The position numbers and the translations under genes are program-made. Shown piece by piece: positions 15,743-24,034 of a stretch of DNA of 25,133 bases (position 1 is the first letter of the stretch; the number at the start of each line of letters is the position of its first letter). The notes under the pieces were generated by a model, which searched no databases, was not told the origin of the DNA, and saw only the letters and a list, made by a program, of their open reading frames with translations. Location: contig DHLV01000137.1 in assembly GCA_002405445.1 (NCBI GenBank), forward strand, positions 2,885 to 28,017, written 5' to 3'. This DNA comes from Flammeovirgaceae bacterium UBA4659 (GTDB lineage Bacteria > Bacteroidota > Bacteroidia > Cytophagales > Cyclobacteriaceae).

Positions 15743-17236
15743 ATGGCTAAGATCAAAAAACTCCTTGTTGCAAACCGTGGTGAAATTGCGTTGCGAGTGA
15801 TGCGCAGCGCTAAAGAAATGGGAATTAGAACGGTAGCGGTTTTCAGTGAGGCAGACCGCAACGCCATGCATGTTCGGTTTGCTGATGAAGCGTACTGCAT
15901 CGGCCCACCGCCCTCATCTGAGTCATACTTGCGGATGGGAAAAATAATCGAAGTCGCCAAAAGGTCGGGTGCTCATGCGATCCACCCTGGCTATGGCTTT
16001 CTTTCAGAGAACGAAGATTTTGCAGAATTGGTGGAAAAAGAGGGGTTGATTTTTATCGGGCCTTCGGCAGACTCGATGCGTCTGATGGGGAGTAAACTTG
16101 CCGCAAAAGAGGCGGTTGCCAAATTTGACGTGCCCCTGGTGCCGGGCACCAGCACACCCATTACCGACATCGCGGAAGCAAAAGCCATTGCAAAAAAGAT
16201 CGGCTACCCGGTGCTCATCAAGGCAAGCGCTGGCGGGGGTGGCAAAGGCATGCGGGTAGTAGAAAATGAAAACGACTTTGAAAATCAAATGGAGCGGGCC
16301 ATCAGCGAGGCCACTGCTGCGTTTGGTGATGGCTCGGTATTCATCGAAAAATATGTACTAAAACCACGCCACATCGAATTTCAGATTTTTGGCGACAAGC
16401 ATGGAAACGTAGTGCACTTGTTCGAGCGCGAATGTTCCATTCAACGCAGGCACCAGAAGGTTGTGGAAGAGGCCCCCTCGGCTGTGCTCACCCCTGAACT
16501 CCGGCAAAAAATGGGTGAAGCCGCAGTGAACGCTGCGAAGGCAGCCAACTATTACAATGCGGGCACCATCGAGTTTATTTATGATGAAGACGGCAGCTTC
16601 TACTTTTTAGAAATGAACACCCGCCTTCAGGTGGAACACCCGGTAACGGAACTCATCACCGGCCTTGACCTTGTCAAACTTCAAATCAGGATTGCCGAAG
16701 GCGAGGAGTTGCCCTTCCGCCAGCAAGATTTGGCCATTCATGGCCACGCCATCGAACTGCGCGTATGTGCCGAAGACCCAGCAAACAGCTTTTTGCCCGA
16801 CATTGGCACCTTGCAAACCTACACACGGCCGCAGGGCCATGGAGTGCGCGTGGATGATGGCTACGAAGAGGGAATGAAGATACCCGTGCATTACGACCCA
16901 CTGTTGGCCAAGTTGGTGGTGCACGCGCAAACGCGATCACTTGCCATGGACAAAATGATTAGGGCAATTGAGGATTACCACATCAGTGGCGTGGAAACAA
17001 CTCTGGGTTTTGGGAAATTTGTGATGCAGCACCCCGCCTTTCGCGCAGGAAATTTCAACACAAGATTTATCGAGAACTACTTTAAGCCTGAAATGCTGAA
17101 GGAACCACCCGCAGGGTCTGAGGAATCACTGGCAGCGGCATTGGCATTTGTGTTGCATCACCAACAGAAGCCACCAACTGCAGCCCGGGCAACATCAACG
17201 GCCCCGATAAGCAAGTGGCGAAAAAACAGGGTTTAA
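15743..17236 (+). CDS. accC: Biotin carboxylase subunit of acetyl/acyl-CoA carboxylase
   Basis: A 497-residue ATP-grasp enzyme that carboxylates the biotin on a carrier protein using bicarbonate and ATP. Signatures are KKLLVANRGEIALRVMRSA, HPGYGFLSEN, the glycine-rich ATP loop KASAGGGGKGM, HIEFQIFGDKHGN, the ECSIQRRHQKV segment and the catalytic EMNTRLQVEHPVTE. It ends in about 50 extra residues, including a Thr/Ala-rich tail, after the biotin carboxylase C-terminal domain; these contain no biotin-attachment MKM motif, so the carrier is a separate protein not encoded here. Acetyl-CoA versus propionyl-CoA use depends on the missing transferase subunit. It heads an operon: the DUF1015 gene begins three bases after the stop. 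Confidence 0.92.
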   Translation: MAKIKKLLVANRGEIALRVMRSAKEMGIRTVAVFSEADRNAMHVRFADEAYCIGPPPSSESYLRMGKIIEVAKRSGAHAIHPGYGFLSENEDFAELVEKEGLIFIGPSADSMRLMGSKLAAKEAVAKFDVPLVPGTSTPITDIAEAKAIAKKIGYPVLIKASAGGGGKGMRVVENENDFENQMERAISEATAAFGDGSVFIEKYVLKPRHIEFQIFGDKHGNVVHLFERECSIQRRHQKVVEEAPSAVLTPELRQKMGEAAVNAAKAANYYNAGTIEFIYDEDGSFYFLEMNTRLQVEHPVTELITGLDLVKLQIRIAEGEELPFRQQDLAIHGHAIELRVCAEDPANSFLPDIGTLQTYTRPQGHGVRVDDGYEEGMKIPVHYDPLLAKLVVHAQTRSLAMDKMIRAIEDYHISGVETTLGFGKFVMQHPAFRAGNFNTRFIENYFKPEMLKEPPAGSEESLAAALAFVLHHQQKPPTAARATSTAPISKWRKNRV

Positions 17237-17239
17237 TCC

Positions 17240-18517
17240 ATGGCAGAAATCAGACCCTTGCGCGCCTGGCGGTACAATCCATCACTGGCTGTCAAAATTG
17301 ACGATCTGACGTCTCCGTTGTTTGACGTAGTTTCTGACAAGCAGCGAAAAGCACTTTATCAAAATCCTTACAACTCCATCCATTTATCGGTGCCCCAGGG
17401 CTCGCTGCCCGCTGCCGCTGCGTTGCAGACGCTGACCGAATGGAAAGCGCAGCAGGTGATTGTTCAAGATCCACTGCCGGGCATCTATGTGTACTATCAG
17501 TATTTCAAGCTTGCCGGCAGCACGCGTGAACATTGCCGAAAAGGATTTGTGTGTCACATTCGCGCTTATGATTTCACTGAGGGTGTGATTCTGCGCCACG
17601 AGAATACCATCCCACAGGCGGTCAACGATCGAACAGAGTTGTTGGAGAAAACGCAATTGCATGCGAGCCCCACGCACGGGCTTTACACCGATGCGGAATT
17701 TGAATTGGAGCACTACATGGATGAAGCCATGCTTGCACCGGTTTACGAAACCGAGGATTACCAGGGCGTGCGCGATGTGCTGGCAGTGATACACGATGCC
17801 CAGGTAATTGCGAAGTTTGTGCAGGTGATGCGCAACAAGAAAATCATTTTGGCAGACGGGCATCACCGCTACGAAAGCTCACTGGCATACAAACACAAAC
17901 GCCAGCGCGAGAACCTCCACCACACCGGTGGGGAAGGCTACAATTTTCATTTGATGTACCTCACCAATACCGAAAACGGTGACCTGCGCATATTGCCCAC
18001 CCACCGTTTGATTACGGGGTTGCCGAAATTTCACCAGGAAGAAGTAGTAAGCAAGTTGCACGATGACTTTGAAGTAAAACTTTTGGATGACGCGGATACG
18101 GTAAATGAAATCATTGTAGGAAAAAAATGGGCTTTCGGGATATTGTTCAAAGATGCCGCCTACAAGATCAAACTGAAAGCGGAATCATTTCAAAAAATGA
18201 GGTGGCACTTCCCCGATGAAATCAAAGCACTTGACTTAACCGTGCTGCATTACTTCATCATCGAAAAGATTCTCGGCATACCCGGCAAAGCGCAACGAGG
18301 ATCAACCAACATCGGTTTCGACCGCAGCTTCTCCGATTGTCTGGCGAAGGCCATCAAAGGTGAAGTACAGATGGCCATCATCACCCAGGAGGTGAGCATT
18401 GAGGAAGTGAAAAAAGTTTGTGCCAGTGGATACACCATGCCTCAGAAATCAACTTACTTTTACCCGAAGGTGATCGGAGGTTTTTTGTTCAGTTCAATCC
18501 GGGAAGATGAATTTTAG
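17240..18517 (+). CDS. DUF1015 family protein
   Basis: A 425-residue protein of the DUF1015 family (COG4198). The family's hallmark ILADGHHRYESSLAY lies near residue 210, preceded by a typical N-terminal half (IRPLRAWRYN, DVVSDKQRKALYQNPYNSIHLSVPQ) and followed by the LPTHRLI and IGFDRSF segments. The biochemical role of most members is not established; a nucleotide-using, possibly kinase-like activity has been suggested for relatives, which I state with low certainty. It is tightly packed, three bases after accC and overlapping the maf start by 11 bases, so it is co-transcribed and probably translationally coupled with them. No signal peptide or membrane segment is seen; it should be cytoplasmic. 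Confidence 0.88.
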   Translation: MAEIRPLRAWRYNPSLAVKIDDLTSPLFDVVSDKQRKALYQNPYNSIHLSVPQGSLPAAAALQTLTEWKAQQVIVQDPLPGIYVYYQYFKLAGSTREHCRKGFVCHIRAYDFTEGVILRHENTIPQAVNDRTELLEKTQLHASPTHGLYTDAEFELEHYMDEAMLAPVYETEDYQGVRDVLAVIHDAQVIAKFVQVMRNKKIILADGHHRYESSLAYKHKRQRENLHHTGGEGYNFHLMYLTNTENGDLRILPTHRLITGLPKFHQEEVVSKLHDDFEVKLLDDADTVNEIIVGKKWAFGILFKDAAYKIKLKAESFQKMRWHFPDEIKALDLTVLHYFIIEKILGIPGKAQRGSTNIGFDRSFSDCLAKAIKGEVQMAIITQEVSIEEVKKVCASGYTMPQKSTYFYPKVIGGFLFSSIREDEF

Positions 18518-19073
18518 CCGCCCTCTGATTCTTGCCTCCAGTTCGCCACGCAGGCAGTACCTGATGAAGGAGGCAGGGTTTGAGTTTTCCGTTCAGTCGC
18601 CCAACGTAGATGAATCATTCCCAGCGGATATGCCGGTTAAGCGCATACCCACGTATCTGGCTGAAAAAAAAGCACGGGCTTTGCAGCATCACATCACCGA
18701 TCAAATCATTGTGGCTTCTGACACTGTTGTGGTGTTGGGCAACAAAGTATTGAACAAACCCACCGACCGTGCAGATGCCATCAGAATGCTTGAGGTGTTG
18801 AGCGGGCACATGCATGTGGTGATTACCGGGGTATGTCTTTTGTCAAAAGAAAAGATTGATTGTTTTGATGATCAGACGGAAGTGACGTTCAAAAAATTGA
18901 ATCGCGCTGAGATTGAGTACTACATCGATACGCATCAACCCTATGACAAGGCGGGCGCCTACGGTGCACAAGACTGGCTCGGCATGGTGGGTATTGAAAA
19001 AATAAACGGGTCTTATTTTACCGTGATGGGGCTGCCCATGCACAAGGTGTACGAGCGCCTTCAAAAGTTTTAA
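18507..19073 (+). CDS. maf: Maf family nucleoside triphosphate pyrophosphatase
   Basis: A 188-residue Maf/YhdE-type enzyme that hydrolyses nucleoside triphosphates to monophosphates and is thought to clear non-canonical nucleotides. The N-terminal LILASSSPRRQYLMKEAG, the central IIVASDTVVVLGNKVLNKP, and DKAGAYGAQ near residue 148 are all present; the last fits the dTTP/UTP-type (YhdE) subgroup. Length is normal and residues expected for metal and phosphate binding are in place. It is the last gene of the accC-DUF1015-maf unit. Its stop is one base from the stop of the convergent helicase gene, leaving no room for an intergenic terminator. Confidence 0.93.
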   Translation: MNFSRPLILASSSPRRQYLMKEAGFEFSVQSPNVDESFPADMPVKRIPTYLAEKKARALQHHITDQIIVASDTVVVLGNKVLNKPTDRADAIRMLEVLSGHMHVVITGVCLLSKEKIDCFDDQTEVTFKKLNRAEIEYYIDTHQPYDKAGAYGAQDWLGMVGIEKINGSYFTVMGLPMHKVYERLQKF

Positions 19074-19074
19074 G

Positions 19075-22000
19075 TTACTCGCGCACCAACCACTTTTCCA
19101 CCTCCAAATCAAACCGCTCCTGGTCAGCCCAGTAATTTCGGCTGAAGAATTTTGCCAATGGCCAACCTTTGCTTTCCAGCAAATCGGGTAGTTGCGCGTG
19201 CCAATAACGGAGCGAAGGAGCCTCATCATACTGGTGATCGTCCAGCATGATGGCACTCAAAAATAATCTTCCTCTCATTACCGTCAGGTCATGTGTAGGT
19301 ATTGATGTATCGAGTTCAACACCACATTTTTTGCCCACCGTTGCAACGGCATTTCTCAATTGCAGCACCCGTGTATCTGTTTTTTCCCACTTGTCCTCGT
19401 GTACCCCCGGACCGTTGCAAACAAAACGGAGGTATTCTTTTAACAGCTTGGGTCCATCGTTTTTGGTATCGGCAACGTTGAGTTGATCCGGTAAGATACT
19501 GCTCACCACCATCACTTTCTTGCGCGCTCTGGTTACTGCCACATTCAACCGATTCTCCCCACCGGCCACGTTAAGGCTGCCAAAATACGCATTGAGTCTG
19601 CCTTGATTGTCAGGGGCATACCCAATTGAAAAAATGATGATATCACGCTCATCACCTTGTACATTTTCAATGTTCTTCACAAAAAGATTCTGCGGCATTG
19701 CGCTGCCGTGTTTGTTGAGCGCCACCTCCAGAAGATCTAACACCAGCGACTGCTGTGGCGCGTTAAACGTGATTACCCCCACTGAATGGGATGGATGTGT
19801 TGTTGTCAATTTCAGTACCTGCGCAACTACTTCCTGTGCCTCGCGTGCATTTTGACCTTTGTCCCAGATACCGTCCACTTTGATAAACTGCAGTGCCGGC
19901 TCGTCTTTGTTGACCGCATCGCGGTGCGGAACCATGTGCAGTTGATGATTATAAAAATGACGGTTGGAGAAGCTCACCAATTCCGGGGACTCGCTTCGAT
20001 AATGACCTTGCAGAAAAACTGTTGGCAAATAGCGCTCGGCCAACTCCAGCAACGAATCGATTTCCGCGTCAGGCGAGTCGACATCATCATCCCATCGGGC
20101 GAGGTAAAAATCACCGGGCCGAAGTTGCTTTGAGTCGCCAGCCACCACGGCCTGGCGGGCGCGGTACAGTGCCGGAATGCCTTTTTCAGCAAAGCATTGG
20201 GATGCCTCGTCAAACACAACCAGGTCAAACAGCTCACGCATCGGAAACATGGCCGATACGGATTCGGGTGACGCCAGCCAGCACGGCAATACTCTGAAAA
20301 CATCCTGCTCGTATTCGGTCAACACCTTTCGCAAGGGCCACACTTTTCTTTTCTTCGTTACCTGGTGAAGCAAATCACGGTAAGTGATGCGGTTATTCAG
20401 CCGATTAAACTCCAGATTCTCCGTCACCTTTTCCCTCGCACGCAACATCACGATTTCCTGCGCCATCGATTGCTTGGCGTGTATTTGCTCGCGCAGTTCC
20501 TGCTCCAACTGTTCCATCTTACCGGAAGACACCATCCGCAGCTCGGGATGTTTCATTTCGATGTGGTCAATCCACGCAAGTGAGAGGCTGTTGAGAAATA
20601 ATTTTTCATTGTCGGCAAACAGCCAGGTGTTGCTTTCATGCCTAAGCCTTTCAATCACACCCGCCTCCATAGCGGTCAGTGACTCTATCAACCCATCGAA
20701 ATGAACCAGTGAATCAAAATCATATTGCAACGATGCCATAAGGGCACTGCGCACATCGGCCGAGCGTGTGACAGCATTGACTTGCCCCACAGTAAAGTAG
20801 CGCTGCCACTCCGTTTGCCTGGCCGGCAAAGGTTGCACCAATTCTAACAGGCGGTTGATCATTTGCAGAAACTGATGGTGCGCAACATTTGGTACCGCGA
20901 TCAGATTTTTTATGCCTCGAATCTGGTGAAAAGACAACTTCGCGTTCAATGCCACCTGTGCAGTCAAAAACCATTTTTGTAATTCCGACTGATCGCTGGT
21001 GTCGGGCACTGCCAACCACGGCTTAGCCCGGAGCTTGGAGAGATTATGCTCTAGGTTCAACCGGTTGTCGAGCCTTCTTTCAAGTGTATGAAACCCTTGT
21101 GCATTGCTGAGCAGCCCGTTGCCCACCAGTGCGCGCTTCACCAAAAACTTATCTCTCGAAAACAGCTCCCAGTACAACAACCCAAAAATATTTCTGCGTG
21201 CTTTGCGCGATCTTTCTACCGCCTGCTGCAACGCACCCAACTGGTGTGATGGCACCACCTGCTCCACACCGTCACCGGCAAAACAGTCGAGCAACACACG
21301 CCCGATGTTTGCCAGCCAGAGTGAGCTCGTTTCTTCATCAGATTCATTGATCATTTTTTGAAATGCCCTGAAGCACTCTGCGTCTGTGAGGGCAACGATC
21401 AAATCACGCATCACTTCCGACTGCTCTCCCAGCGCCACGCACTGTTCCCAATCCAATGTTACCCCAAACGATTCTTGAAACTGCCGCTGTAACGCCTCAA
21501 AATAGAGGGGCGCTTGGCGCAGTATATTCAGCATTGTCGTTAAATCGCTTGGCAACCATTTCGCAAATGACTTTCGTGTCTTCCACGGGTATTGATCTCT
21601 ATTAAATTTTTCCGCATACGTGCAGTATTGTTTCATCTTGCGCAAAAAATCCTGCAGCGAACCAAACTTGAAAAACTGATATTCCTGTTTCAAAGCAATA
21701 AATGGCGCCCGCGGGCTCGACTGTAAATACAGTTGTTTCACGCTCGTCTCACACTCAAATTCGTCATACAACGCTGTCTTGAACTGCTCGAGTTCTTCAG
21801 TGATTTGATCGATGCGGTGACTGGCCTGTGAAAATCTGCGATTGAGCTGTATGGCATCCAGTCCGATGTTGAGTGACTTATATTGATCAACCCGATCAAT
21901 TTGGTGCGCAATCTGGTCAAAAATTTCTCTGCGATCGTGCTTAAAGTCGTGCACCAATGCCATGAAATCATCTAATTTCTGTTCCTTCATACGGGTAAAC

Positions 22001-23058
22001 ACCACATCGAGTGCTGCACGCTTTTGGCAAACCACCAGCACGCGCTTTCCGTTGGCCATCGCATCGCTGATCAGGCTGCAAATCAACTGAGACTTGCCGG
22101 TGCCGGGTGGGCCTTGCACCACCAGCGACTGCCCCAACTTTACGCCTTTCAGCGCGTTCTCCTGCCAGGCGTCCAAAGGCAAAATACTGTAGACTTTATC
22201 TTCCCTCACCTGTCTGGTAAAATCGTTCGTTGGATGAGTTTGAGTCTTTGTAGAAAAAAAATCCTCCAGATCTTTGAAACTGCTCTCCTCAATCAACTGC
22301 CGGTAATCGGGCACCAATTGAGACCCCGACTGTGAGAAAATACCGATCACCGCTTGCGGGAATAGTTTCAAGCGGCCGCTTTGGTGAGCACCATCAAACT
22401 CATCTTTTGTAAAGTTCTCAAAAGGCATCAGCTCATCGCGGAAATTATCCTGGTTAAAATGAATATCCAGGTTGGACTTTTGCAGGAATTGGTACACCGC
22501 GGTGCGAAATAGCGTGCTGTCGCGATCTACCTCTTCAAAATCTTCGTCTAACAGTTCTTCATCCACGGTCCAACCGTTGTAGAACGCATAGCCCAACAAA
22601 AACGACTTGTTGAAAGCGATACCTTCTTCACGCGGCAAAAGAACCCAGCGGTCATGGTCGACCTGCAAGGTAACGGGAATAAAAAGTAGAGGACATCGAA
22701 CACAGGTTCCATCCAGAAACTTGCCTTGTACCATGGGCCAGCCGATATGCAAATCATTCGCACCCGCCTCCTCAAACAAAAACCGATCGGTGCGTTGCAG
22801 TTTCCTTAGTTTCTGGCTTGCCTCGTTGGCAGCTGCCATGCGTGTGTCTACCACGGGGCAGATGACCTTCGGCTTGCCCGCCAGCATTGATTCGATGATT
22901 GTAAAGGCCGATTCGCCATTCAACTGCGATAGTGTTTGCAGGTCAACGTAACGGTCGGCCAACAGGCGAGGTAAATAAATTGAACGGTTATTGCCGGAAA
23001 GGTTGGTGAGCTTTCGAAGGTAGTTGTTGAGCAGCCGTTTGGTTGGGTCTGATATCAC
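19075..23058 (-). CDS. Large superfamily I helicase (DUF4011-like N-terminus, degenerate nuclease-like C-terminus)
   Basis: A 1327-residue DNA2/NAM7-type superfamily I helicase. Residues 1-280 resemble the DUF4011 region of large SF1 helicases (LRKLTNLSGNNRSIYLPRL; RCPLLFIPVTLQV). Walker A is VVQGPPGTGKSQL near 318, motif Ia RVLVVCQKRAALDVV follows. About 560 mainly helical residues separate this from Walker B, LVVFDEASQCF near 948. Later motifs are AVVAGDSKQLRP, LQGHYRSESPELVSF, NVQGDERDIIIFSIGY and LNVAVTRARKKVMVV near 1175. The end (about 1230-1327) looks like a decayed Vsr/MTES_1575-type nuclease domain: HDLTV, then AIMLDDHQYD where active relatives carry IECDGxxYH. The start is GTG at 23058; no ATG lies close downstream. 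It follows the HhH gene by three bases, in the same frame. Repair, replication or defence roles are all possible. Confidence 0.88.
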   Translation of the reverse strand: MISDPTKRLLNNYLRKLTNLSGNNRSIYLPRLLADRYVDLQTLSQLNGESAFTIIESMLAGKPKVICPVVDTRMAAANEASQKLRKLQRTDRFLFEEAGANDLHIGWPMVQGKFLDGTCVRCPLLFIPVTLQVDHDRWVLLPREEGIAFNKSFLLGYAFYNGWTVDEELLDEDFEEVDRDSTLFRTAVYQFLQKSNLDIHFNQDNFRDELMPFENFTKDEFDGAHQSGRLKLFPQAVIGIFSQSGSQLVPDYRQLIEESSFKDLEDFFSTKTQTHPTNDFTRQVREDKVYSILPLDAWQENALKGVKLGQSLVVQGPPGTGKSQLICSLISDAMANGKRVLVVCQKRAALDVVFTRMKEQKLDDFMALVHDFKHDRREIFDQIAHQIDRVDQYKSLNIGLDAIQLNRRFSQASHRIDQITEELEQFKTALYDEFECETSVKQLYLQSSPRAPFIALKQEYQFFKFGSLQDFLRKMKQYCTYAEKFNRDQYPWKTRKSFAKWLPSDLTTMLNILRQAPLYFEALQRQFQESFGVTLDWEQCVALGEQSEVMRDLIVALTDAECFRAFQKMINESDEETSSLWLANIGRVLLDCFAGDGVEQVVPSHQLGALQQAVERSRKARRNIFGLLYWELFSRDKFLVKRALVGNGLLSNAQGFHTLERRLDNRLNLEHNLSKLRAKPWLAVPDTSDQSELQKWFLTAQVALNAKLSFHQIRGIKNLIAVPNVAHHQFLQMINRLLELVQPLPARQTEWQRYFTVGQVNAVTRSADVRSALMASLQYDFDSLVHFDGLIESLTAMEAGVIERLRHESNTWLFADNEKLFLNSLSLAWIDHIEMKHPELRMVSSGKMEQLEQELREQIHAKQSMAQEIVMLRAREKVTENLEFNRLNNRITYRDLLHQVTKKRKVWPLRKVLTEYEQDVFRVLPCWLASPESVSAMFPMRELFDLVVFDEASQCFAEKGIPALYRARQAVVAGDSKQLRPGDFYLARWDDDVDSPDAEIDSLLELAERYLPTVFLQGHYRSESPELVSFSNRHFYNHQLHMVPHRDAVNKDEPALQFIKVDGIWDKGQNAREAQEVVAQVLKLTTTHPSHSVGVITFNAPQQSLVLDLLEVALNKHGSAMPQNLFVKNIENVQGDERDIIIFSIGYAPDNQGRLNAYFGSLNVAGGENRLNVAVTRARKKVMVVSSILPDQLNVADTKNDGPKLLKEYLRFVCNGPGVHEDKWEKTDTRVLQLRNAVATVGKKCGVELDTSIPTHDLTVMRGRLFLSAIMLDDHQYDEAPSLRYWHAQLPDLLESKGWPLAKFFSRNYWADQERFDLEVEKWLVRE

Positions 23059-23061
23059 ATG

Positions 23062-23952
23062 CTAAGGATCGAATGAAACATAGGGCTTTAATTTTTGCAA
23101 TGTTGTTTCCTTCATCAACTGCACTTTGCCGAGGTCTTCCAATGATTGAAAAGCACCGTGCTGAAAGCGGTAGGCTTCGATGGCTCGCGCCAGTGCGCGA
23201 TTGATGTACGGATGGGCTGACAACTCTCCTTGTTTGGCCGTGTTGATCTTGATTTTTTCAGGTTGAAATGTTGACGAAACAAAAAAATCTTTTTTCACTT
23301 CGTCCACCAACGCGGAGTCAATTCCATATACTTCCACCAGTTGATCGATTGAAACAAAGCCTCCGATCTTATTGCGGTATTTCACGATGCGATCAGACAA
23401 CTTATCGCCAATGCCGAACACGCGTTTCAATTGAGAAGTATCTGCCTGGTTTAGGTCGATGAGCGTTTTTTCTTTGTTCAGCTTTTTGGATAGCAGTACA
23501 GCGGGTGAAGGCGTTGGAGCGGGTTTTTCAGGCAGTGACAGATACGGTTCGATGCGCTTGTACATGTCATGGTTCAAACCATACAACTTCAACAGGTCTT
23601 TTTTAATCACAAACTTAGCACCCTTATTGCGGTAGTTCACCAACCGTTTGGCAAGTTCGCTGGAGAAACCCACACCGATCAGTTCTTCGGCAGACGCACG
23701 ATTGGGGTCAACCGGCTTTGGTTGCTCGGGTTGTTTGGGGTTTGCGACCACCGTATCGCGGAGCACGGCCACCAAACTGTCAAGCTTCTTTTCGTCTTGT
23801 GAAAAATCCTGCTGCTGGCGTGTGAAAAAGTAGCGAAAGATGGGTTCGGAAAAAATCAACAGCGCCATCAGCGGCAGCAAAATCAAAAAAGCATTGGTTT
23901 CCTTTTTCGAAAATGCGAAAAAGTTTCGGATCAAGGCTTTGAGTTTTTCCAT
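23062..23952 (-). CDS. Membrane-anchored triple helix-hairpin-helix (ComEA-like) protein
   Basis: A 296-residue protein with one N-terminal membrane helix (NAFLILLPLMALLIFSEPIF, about residues 20-40), a charged and proline-containing linker, and three helix-hairpin-helix units. Unit 1 begins at VDPNRASAEELIGVGFSSELAKR (about 80), unit 2 at IDLNQADTSQLKRVFGIGDKLSDR (about 165), unit 3 at ININTAKQGELSAHPYINRALAR (about 235). Only unit 2 has the canonical GIG hairpin. ComEA-type proteins bind DNA without sequence preference, often at the cell surface during uptake; no other competence gene is in the window. ATG 23952 is chosen over the longer frame to 24006 because it places the membrane helix near the N-terminus. 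It sits between birA and the helicase, with the helicase start three bases after its stop. Confidence 0.85.
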   Translation of the reverse strand: MEKLKALIRNFFAFSKKETNAFLILLPLMALLIFSEPIFRYFFTRQQQDFSQDEKKLDSLVAVLRDTVVANPKQPEQPKPVDPNRASAEELIGVGFSSELAKRLVNYRNKGAKFVIKKDLLKLYGLNHDMYKRIEPYLSLPEKPAPTPSPAVLLSKKLNKEKTLIDLNQADTSQLKRVFGIGDKLSDRIVKYRNKIGGFVSIDQLVEVYGIDSALVDEVKKDFFVSSTFQPEKIKINTAKQGELSAHPYINRALARAIEAYRFQHGAFQSLEDLGKVQLMKETTLQKLKPYVSFDP

Positions 23953-24034
23953 CGATACGGAAAGATAATACCTTACCGACTGTTGAAGCAAGCCCCGATT
24001 GAACAAGACTTCTCACCGCTTTCCGGTAATTTTT

